DNA from: Embiotoca jacksoni
Lineage: Eukaryota > Chordata > Actinopteri > Embiotocidae
Direction: 5' to 3'
Length of the DNA: 64,000 bases
Assembly: GCA_022577435.1 (NCBI GenBank)
Contig: JAKOON010000012.1
Span: 4,233,912 to 4,297,911, forward strand
The notes beneath the pieces were generated by a model. It worked only from the letters and a program-made list of their open reading frames with translations. It was not told where the DNA came from and ran no database searches. Position 1 is the first letter of the stretch. Each line of letters starts with the position of its first letter. Position numbers and translations under genes: made by a program. Positions 12,319 through 22,819 of the stretch are shown one piece after another.

Positions 12319-15300
12319 CACACATACATATATAGGGATTGTTAATTGTTTTTATTTATAGACTAATTGACTATATATATATATAATTAATTCTTGAAGA
12401 AAACAAAATTGACTATAAGATTTGTTGAATCCAGCTGTGATGATTTGCTGCTGTTCTGTAGGGATGCACCACTACCAGACTGGTATCAGGCAGTTCTCAA
12501 CAAACGCAGGGTATCAGGCTGATGTGACACATCCATATCAAATAGAGTTACTTAGTCACTGTCATAACAAAAATCTGTGTTTTTACTATTAGTATTACTA
12601 TTCATTACATCATAGCGGACCACAGACTCTGTTACAGCATTAGGTTAGCAGACGATAAAAAAATAATCCTGGACAATTTGATGCAGCCGGGTGTGTACAT
12701 TTTAAATTTGAGAAAAGCACATTGACATCAGATCAGTAATCAGTATTGATATTTACAGAGTTGAGGTATCTGAATCATGTCGGTAAGGGAAAACTTTGAG
12801 TGGTGCGTTACAATTTTTCTATGTTTCGTGGCAAGTTATGTGAAACATTTGGGAGTTGTGGAGTGTCGGTCACCTAAAACGAGTAACCCCATTATTTTAC
12901 CTTGAATCTTTAAATGGACATTTTTTTTTATTAATTACTACATATACATTATATTTTCATGATAAATTCACTGGATACTCATTTTCTTGATTAACTAATT
13001 AGTTGTTTGGGCTATGCAACATGAGAAAACAGCAAAACAAGTTCCTATTTAATTGCCGACATTTTTGCATACTCATTTTCTGCCAATGAGATAATTCATC
13101 AATTCATTGATTCATTCCTATTCAGCTGGTGTCGTTGTTACATTCTGGCAAAGCAAAGCAAACTCTCACTGGGTTGCTCTTGAAAAGCTGGCTGGGAAAC
13201 TGCTAACATTGATGGTTCATCAGCATGTCCACAGCCCGTCATGCCAATATCTTGCAATCTGTTAACCATCTGTACTGTCTATCCCACCCTGCTCCCTATT
13301 GGGACCCTCTAATTAAACCTTTAATAAGGACAATCTCAGCCTATTGCCCTGAACTGATCAATAGATCAATCTCTCCAATCATCTTTCTCAGAGGAGCCAC
13401 GTAGCTCTGACCCCTGCTGCACGCTGACTCCTCAAGCTTAACTAATGAGGTTGCCGCGCCAACACCCCCCTGATTAAGATGTAGTGTCAACATGTTGACC
13501 CAATTCATTTACCTCCACCTTCCTCCTCCATTCCACATGCCACACAAATCAATGGGAAGTCACTGACCTAAAGCATTGGCGGAACAATGCACATATACCA
13601 TGGATGTATGTTTGCAAATAAACAAGACAGGCCACCCAGGCACGCTGATGTGTCATTTATTGCCGACTTTGCATTAATCAATACTAATTCACTGCATTCT
13701 GTGCTGATAAGAACATCATCTCTAATTGGTTTCCGTTACGACGAGGCATACGGGGGCTTTGCGTCTGGCTTCTTGGTGTGTCGGCCACAATTCGTCACTT
13801 TCTCACAGATAAATGGTGAAGAGTGCGAGATATGTAACGCGAGTGGAGATTTAATGACAATAAACATAGTCCAGCACAGATAACTCACATTGGTCCTGCT
13901 CAGCATAAAAACTGGGGTGACCGATATATGCAAGGCCAAGGCTTGGACTCTCACCTTGGTGCAGGAGGGAGTGCAGATCCAGGTCTTTCCTGCGTCTGAA
14001 GGCCTCTCCACATTCAGGACAAGGGAACGGGTGGCTGGTGTGGAGCAATCTGTTCGGACACACAAACATTAACAAGTTATAAGCACAACCACACAAACGA
14101 TGCAATAGTGCACAAAGTTCTTGGTGTTGTATGATCCTCGTTTTCAGTAAAGCAGAGAAAACCGAAGAATTTCCTTTCCTTTTCTTTTTCGAATTGGCCG
14201 CAATTCTTAAAGTAAAGGCTGTTAAATGCAGCATCCCATCAGTAAGAAAAGCCTGAGCTGTTTACTCACAACTATAAAATAAAAAATGTCCATTAAGACA
14301 AGTGCTGCATATTTATAATTAAGTTAACCATTAAAGCCAGCAGTGCAATTTCAGCTTTAGAACTGCATAAAGTAGTGCAACCTTTCACTGCTTTCGTAAA
14401 CAGAGATCGTTTCAGAAAAAAAAAAACTTTACTGGATTTTTCACTTGATGAAAGCGAGCGGGCGGGGTTAATTGACCCGCACGGTGTGAGCAGAGAAGTT
14501 GCAAATTCTGGCTGCATAGAAAGGCCAATTACAACTCAAACATTTTGTATAAGTTTAGTAAAACTGGCACAGTCTCCGCCCAGCTTTAAAAGCTAACCCT
14601 GCTAGCATGCTTTAGCCGACAGACGATCAACGGCGTCCTGCCAAAGCGATCAAGGTGGAACTCGAGCTAATAGTAATGACCGTTTGTTTCATAAGCTCAG
14701 GTACGTCGGCATAAATTAACTTCTGACCGACTTCTGACAGTAAGAGCTTGATAACCACACGGCCCATCGAATCTCAAATGTTTTGGTACGAATACACGGA
14801 CCGCTACAGCCCCACTAAACACACAATATATAATTCCTTATGTTATAGAAGAAGAGAAGCGAGATTTCAAATTAAAAATATCATTATAAAAAAAAAAAAA
14901 AAACCTAAATCTACCAATATAAAAACTTATATAAGTCATAATTCAGACACATAAAAAGTCATGCTCGGTCTGAACTGCCACCCTTTACTGTATGTGACTC
15001 GTAGGATTACCAGCAAGTATGTGCTTGGCTGTACTTCAGGTCTAATAAGGGCCATTAGCATAGTGTATACCGGCTGAAGATAAAAGAACAGCAGTAAACT
15101 GGGAGGAGTTAGACTATATTTATCCATTGCATGGGTAATAGCCTGAGGGGAGGAGAGAGGTGTAAGGATGTATTCACCTAATGCTGCATCATGCATACTT
15201 TCCCAGCATCCAAAAAAGAAAATACTGCTCTGAGCAACTTCTCATGAATCACAACAAATACATATAATGTTTAAGTTGGGGAAAAAAAACTTCATCCTTT

Positions 15301-18300
15301 ACTAAATATTGAATACATTCAAGTATTTGTATCACATCTTCATAACTGTACTAAATTGTACTGCTTTCAGGTGACGTTGCTGCAAATGTACTTAACCACA
15401 CAAGTCACTTAAAATAACGCAGGATGCTAAAGGTGACGTGCAAGGACCCTTCAAGGGCTGCACAAGAGGCCAGACTGTTTCTGTTCCCTGTTAAATAGAC
15501 AATAGAAATCAATATTTCAGGGACAGCTGACCTTGAGGCAGCTGGGAAGAATTACAATTTCAATCAGGGCCACCTCTCCTCCGAGCTAGAGGTTCTTTGA
15601 TGAGCAGCAGTAACGTACCAACAGTGTCACTCTTAAAAGTACGTATTTCACTGACTAGAGTTAAAATGGTAAGTTGATTAATTGATTTGTCAAGCAAAAG
15701 AAAATGAGCATAATTTTGATAAGTATTGAAGTCAATTTTCATGCAAATGAGCAACATTTTCACACTGCAGCTGTTCAAATGCGATGACACTTTTCTTCAT
15801 CTTTGACGATGGGAGACTGAACATTGCTGTTTAGTGTGATGTATTTGTGAACTTGGGAACAAAAATACTCAAAGTGTTTTTCAGTAGATGACGGACTGTA
15901 TGAGCAAACTGCATCTGCTCATTGAGTGTGTTCAGTATGCTGAAGTTAAAAGCTCTGGAAATAGCTTGTTAACACCGCTCTGTCAAAATGAATCTTTTTC
16001 AAACTAACCAATCAACTTCAGGATGTCACCTTGGACACTGTGAAAAGCAATTTTCTCTATTTTCTGACATGTTATAAACCAACTGAGGCATCACAAACAT
16101 AACCAGCAATTTAACTTATATCTAAATATCTATAACAAAGACCATATCACACCTAGGGGCAATTTGTAGAACCACCAATTAACCTGACACGGTGGGAGGA
16201 AGCCGGAGGACCCAGAGAACCCACGCAGGCACAGGAAGAACATGCAAACTCCACACAGAAAGCAGTAACCACTGCACCGCCTAACTAATAAACCATAACA
16301 CTGATTCCTGATTTTTTTTTTTTTTTTTCCCCTATATGATTTAAATTAGGCCACCGGTTCTTACAACATGTTACTGGATTTAGCAGTCAGTATCAAGGCA
16401 ATCAGAAGCATAATCCAGAAGTTTTGGTAACTTTTATGGGCTTTTGTCTCTCTGTTTGCTCTAAATTTGTCTCTAGCACACTGCATTTAGGATAAAAAAA
16501 AAATAAAATAAATGGACAACTTTTACATTTCATTTTACAGCATCCACAACAGTACTGTCCAAACAGATGAACAGTCACGATTGTAAAATGTTAGTTGTTT
16601 AATTATCATGCAAACAATTACGACAAACAATTTAATTCTCTTTTTCTGTTCATTTATTGCCACTATTATAGCAATATAAAAAAAAACTAATCACTGTTTA
16701 ATTATACACATACACCTTATGAGGAGGATGTGTCAATTTATGGGCTGTGATGTTTGGTTTTGCAGCTAAATTATGCTCCATTGTGTTAATCTCAGTAAAG
16801 GTTTATTGAAATATGGTCAGATGAATATTAGAAGTTAAGCGCCTTGCGATAAATAGTTGGAAGGTAATTCCCGACTCGTGTGCCTTTAAACAATAGCAGA
16901 AGAAGGGCATCATTAAAAGGAGCAAGCTCAAATAATCGCAATCAAGTGATTATGTAGAAATTGTGACCGGCCTATTTGCTGGTACAACAGTATGCAATTT
17001 CCACATAAAGTGTAAAGTTAGTGCTTTAATCTTACACCGTTTTATTTCACATATATACACCGTGGTGTAGGGTATCTGCTCTCCCCCTGTTCAGACATGT
17101 TCACCAGGCTCTTCCCCCAGTTCTGGGTTGTTATCATTATCATCTTAATTTACTGGGCCTCTGTCTGTCAATCATATGTGGCTGGAGCTCCAGGGCACCC
17201 AGACATCTCGGTGCGTTTGCTACGCAGCTTAAAGGTCTTGCTGAGGAGTCGGACACGGCTCAGCTCCTACAGCTGATGGCGAGAGGGAGAGAAGGCTTTA
17301 TCTAAATCCTGCCCTGGGTTCTGTTTGGACCTGTAATTCTAATGTATATATGTGGTGAACAGAGTTGGAAAATCAGTTATTTCCACTAAGACCTGCAAAT
17401 AAAAGAGGCTTAAAAAAAAATGAGAATGATGTTAGCAAATTATTATTACTTGTGATGGTTCAGCTGATCCTCGGTGCTGAAGCGTGAAGGACAGTTAGAA
17501 CAACAGAAGGGATGAGCAGCTTCATCGTTGTCCAAGGTGCACACCTGCAATGATGGACATAACAGTCAAGGTCAATCATAAAAAAGGATTTCCTCAAAAG
17601 TTATTTACAATGATTCTTTTTTTTAATTTTTTTTATTTTTAAAAGATCAAATTCAGTTTTTATTACAAAATAAACAGTAAAACGGTGGAGACTGTACCGG
17701 TTTGCGTCCACGCTTGCGGCGAGGGTGTGTTGACGTATGAATGAGTTGGTGTCTCTTCAGGGAGGCTGCCTGGGAGAAGTTTTTGACGCAAACGTTGCAG
17801 CTGAAGGGTTTGTTGCCCGTGTGGCTCATGCTGTGGCGCAGCAGGCTCTGGGAGTTGGTGAACGACTTTGTGCAAACCTTCAAAACAACAATAAACTAGG
17901 ATTAGTGCCATAGTTGTATTTACAACCTTTTTAAAAGGTCCCATATTTGATCATTTCCTGTTGTATTATTTGCGGTTTTGATATCCAGAGGAAGATATTT
18001 AAGTTTTTAAGTAACAAAAACCATCTCAATAAAGTTTTACATCTCTTAAGTTTCTCTCTGGAGCTTTACCAAAGACAGACTGTTTGTGTCTGTGTCTTTA
18101 AGATGCATTGATATCAACCACCCTCTCTTTTCATTGCTGACTTTTTTCTGGCTTGCTAGTTTGCATGATTTATTCCAGATAAAGTGCTCAGGGCGGTCAT
18201 ATGACACTTCCAAGAGTTTGTGACATCACAAACTTATTGAAATACAAATGGAAAAGTTGATGAATATGGTTTGTATGTATTTGTCTGTAAACAGAGTGTT

Positions 18301-21300
18301 TTGACACTTATAAACACTTGTTTTATAATCAAAAGGGGATAGACACTCTCAATTCATCTTCTCAAGGGAATAATCAAAGTTGTATAGTTGAAAGCAAAAG
18401 TTGAGGCAAATTACATATCCTGCTGATTTTTTTTAAAGTGAAAAGAGAAAAATACAATCCCGCAACAAACAGACATTATATAATGGGCATTTCTTCAAAT
18501 GTTAATGCACCATTACTTTATATTTCATGAAGGTTAAAACAAATATAGTAATTGTAGTAAATACAAAATGTTTTAGAATATTTCTACTTCATTGTTCTGT
18601 CATCACGGTCCTTTTTTTCCCAACATCATTTGCCCAGGGGTGCTAAAGCTTTTGTGGACAACTACATGGCTTCCTTCGCTCAAATAAAATATGTTTTTTT
18701 GACAATTTCCATTGTGCAAAGACACCAGGAAATCTGTCAAATATAATGAGGTTGGAGGTTCAAATTGTGTCATCCTCCACGACGAAGCATTGCATCATCT
18801 GATCAAAGCCACTGCACAACCTAAATGATCTTTACATCAAAGCGAATCCTCCCTCAGACTCGGGAGAGGGACATTTTGATTAGATTAGTGATTGTCACCT
18901 TGCATGTGAAGAGCTTTTCTCCGGTGTGGCTGTAGACATGGGTGCGGAGGAAGACACGCCTGGTGAAGGTTTTGTCACAGTAGGGGCAAACGTGAGGTAG
19001 TGGTGTGCGGGCCCAGTCCTGTAGCAGCTTGGCAGGTGGAGGGTGATTGGTGTTGTCTGAATCCGCTGCAGTACTGCCCTCTAAATCATCTTTAGTGCCT
19101 GAACCCTTGTTTCCTGAACATATAAAAAACAGTTTAGGGACAAAACAGCTTGCAACTAGTTTTCATCCAAATTAGATTTCGACTTTATTAATCCCAGTGT
19201 GGGAATTTAGTTGAAATGGGCTTTAAAATGAATTCCACTTACCTTTGAGTGCATTTCCACTGAGGATCCTGAAAGAAGGCCTACTTCTCTTAGGAAGGGG
19301 GGAACCTGATTCACTAGCAGAGGCAGGTGAGGAGAGCAGATGCTTTGAGCTTTGCGAGTTATCCTGAAGTTTAGTGGAGGCTGTTTCGTCACCAAATTCA
19401 GCGCCATCTGCCACCTCTGTCACCGATGTGAAGCGGTGCTGCCTCCAATGGTACAGGTACTGGGTGGTGTTCATGAAGCTCTCGCCACAGTAGGAACACT
19501 TGTGTAGTGGCTCCTCCAGACAGTGCTTCTGCTTACGATGTGTGACCAGCCCTCCCGCATCGTCAAAGCTCTCCCCGCACTGGGTGCACATGAATAACTC
19601 AGGCTGCGTGAAAGTGGACGTGACACTGGTGGTGGAAGGAGCGGCAGCCTGCTCCGGCTCATCGGTCCCATTGCTCTGAGTGTTAACTTCTTCCCTTGAC
19701 GTCACTTCAGGAACCACCGCCACCTTTTCCTCGCCCTTCTGCCGGTGTTGTTTGCGGTGATAGAGGAAGAGAGTGGTGTTCAGAAAGCTTTCCCCGCACA
19801 CGGAGCAGCGATGCAGAGCTTCCTCAAAGCCGTGTTGGGTCTTGCGGTGGGCCACTAGCTCAGACACCAGGCCGAAACATGAGCCACAGTCCACGCACAG
19901 GAGCACTGGTTCAGGCTTAGGCTTCTTGTTTGCCCCTCTCCTCCTGGGAGACGAATCATCTAAACTAGAGGCTGAAACTATCACCTCAGTAACAGGAGGA
20001 TCAGAGCTCTGAGATGAAGGGGTCTCTGCAACCTCCTGCCTTTCTACACTCTCTACACATTCATCCACCGGTTCTGGCCTAATGTTTTGGCTCGTTTCAC
20101 TCTGCGAGAAAGAAGAATCTTCTGGATTTAAAGGTGAAGTTGGGTTCTCAGCTGAGGAGGTCTCTGGCTCAGGTTGCGAATCAGGGTTTGACTTGCCGGG
20201 GGCAGACTGCTGACATGTCCCTTCTTTGCGGTGGTTCTGCCAAAGGTCGAGGCTCTTGAAAAGTTCATCACAATCCCCACACTGGTATAGGATTCTGGGC
20301 TTGTCTGTTGATACCTTGGCACTGGCTGCAGGCAGCTTGAGTGTACCTTGAATAGGCAGCAGGGAGGAGTATCCTGCTTGGACTTCAACCTGTGGGACTG
20401 TCTTGGATATATTTAATACCTGTTGCTGCAAAGATGAGACAGAAAAACAGAATATATCAGGGGTTATCTTCAATGTTTCACTCACTTTTTGTTTTTCCAT
20501 GGTCAAATAAATTGTAATAATCATCAAATAGCAGTTTCAAGTCAGTTTCAACCTGCAGCGTTTTTCTTTAATTTTATTCTGTCTGACAGATGAGGGATGA
20601 TATTTCACTATTGAGGTACTGAGGTCAATTAGAGCGGCATGTGTTTGGAGCCGAGGATCCAGCGAGAGCTCCAGACAGCCGAGATAAGGCCTGAACCGAG
20701 CCGAGCCGATAACTATCAAAAGGCCCATCAGGGTTGAATAGGTCACTCCACAGGGTTTTACATTTGCTCCCTCCATCCATTCAGATGATAAAAACAGAAC
20801 ATCAAGGTCGAGGTTAAAGGCATCTGGAACTGCCTTAATCAAAGCGGTTCAACATGACTCACATACTGCTATGATTTGTGGGCCTTTGTTGTGGTATTGT
20901 TGTGCTGACGACCACCTTCACATGTGGTCTGGTGATTCAATAGCACTCTGATTGCATTTAAACCTTCCATTACGGTGTATTTTATTCATACACAAATACT
21001 GATCATATGTTATCACAAATAAAAGAGGTCACAGGCTGCACCTATGATCACCAGTTTACGCACGCACGCTATTATGACAGTTGAATAAGCCACTATAAAC
21101 AGTTGAATAAGCCACTATAAACCTACATGAAGGCCAAGTCATATATATATAAATAGTAAAAAAAAAAACTGACACACAGTGAAGAAAATACAGTGATATG
21201 GGTTGGGTGCCGAACTGCCATACTTTTATGGCACTGACCCAATTGGATCGGTAGTATTTAGCATAGAAAAATGCCTTATTATTTAGTACCAAATTGTGAT

Positions 21301-22768
21301 GCCATGGCTACATCCGTACCAACACATTTTCGTTTTAAAACTTTTGCTCTATTTATGCAGGAGAAAATCTCATCAGTTTAAGTGAGCAACAGCAGTACGT
21401 AGCGTCTACTTGGGTGGCACGCCCACATAGATAAAAATCACTCGATTTCAACTTATGTATCTTACATAAGAACAGATTTTTGGCCGTACACCTGTCTGGG
21501 TTGCATTCACTGTAGTAACCGGAGGCCTTTCTGTGTGCAGCCAGCAGGTTGGCGTCAACTAATTGCATGTGGGGAATTTATGGGAAATTGGTAAATGTTA
21601 GTGTCAAGCGAGTACTTGCATGTGAGGCACTTGGAGGACATCTGTTAATTGTAGCTACAGAAAGTAACCTGATATACACGCTCCCCCTCTAAACGGCATT
21701 AATACTAAAGACCTGTATCGCAATGTGTAATGTAATTTTCTTTTACTTAAACTTTTTTATAAACTAGGCATTGAACAAAAAAAACAGTATCGAAGTTAAG
21801 GTATTGGTCAGCCCTAAAAGTGATAAAAATGTCGTGTCATACCACATTACATTGTTAAAACTACGCAAATCACATCTGAAGAGAATATTTTCAGGATGTT
21901 GAAGAGTAACGTTTGCAGATGTGACAGGTGAGTTACACTTTAATCAAAAAAGGAAATCAGAAGAAGGGGTGAATTTGCTCAGTTAGAGCAGGGTGTGCTT
22001 TTTAAGAAGCAACTCACCAAAAAGTAATATCCTGACTTGTTTTTGAGGAGACTTCTGCATAACGTTCTCCTTTAGAGCCTTCCCTCTCTCCGCATTGATT
22101 TGGGAAATCAACAACCACTGTTTCATATCAATGTTTCATCATGTACACAGAAATTATGATAATCTAGCTAACGCAGTCAGGACTCTTGCAATAAACCCAC
22201 TGACGGTAAAGCAAGGACCAGGAAGCCATAAGGTACACAGGTTTTATAGTGTTTCTTCAGCTGATTCGTCCGCGAGAAGGCCAATGAGCGATCTATCAGG
22301 AGAAAGGTTGGCACTGACTGATGCCTTTCTCATGCTCCTCTTCCCGCTGGCGACTCGGGACGCAATCTGTCTGTCATGAGTGTCACTGTGCTTTATGGGC
22401 GTGTGTTGAAGACTGTAAGGATGGGAGTCTGGGCACGAGCTCAGACAGCCGTGCAGTACTGCTAAACGAGGGCCAATGACTGCTTTTAACCCTGAGGGCT
22501 TTCCGAAGCTGTCATGGGAAAGGCAAAAGACAAGAAAAAGAAAGTGTCAGCTACCGCACCAGCCAGCTGAATATGTCAAAGTTTAACAGAATAACTCATC
22601 TTGTTATACAACTTTCAAACAAAACGGTCTTTTTTTCCCCCAACGAGACGAAATGTAAAAATCCTGAATACAGCGCATTATGTAAAAATCTGCAGGCCTC
22701 TCAAATGCACTATGAGCCCAGCAATGGAAATACAACCACATTTACATACAAGAAACAGGAGACGGAGG

Positions 22769-22819
<51 letters not shown>

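Noticed and set aside
18741..18770. tRNA-like T-loop (GGTTCAAATT)
   Set aside because: No A/B-box arrangement or cloverleaf around it.
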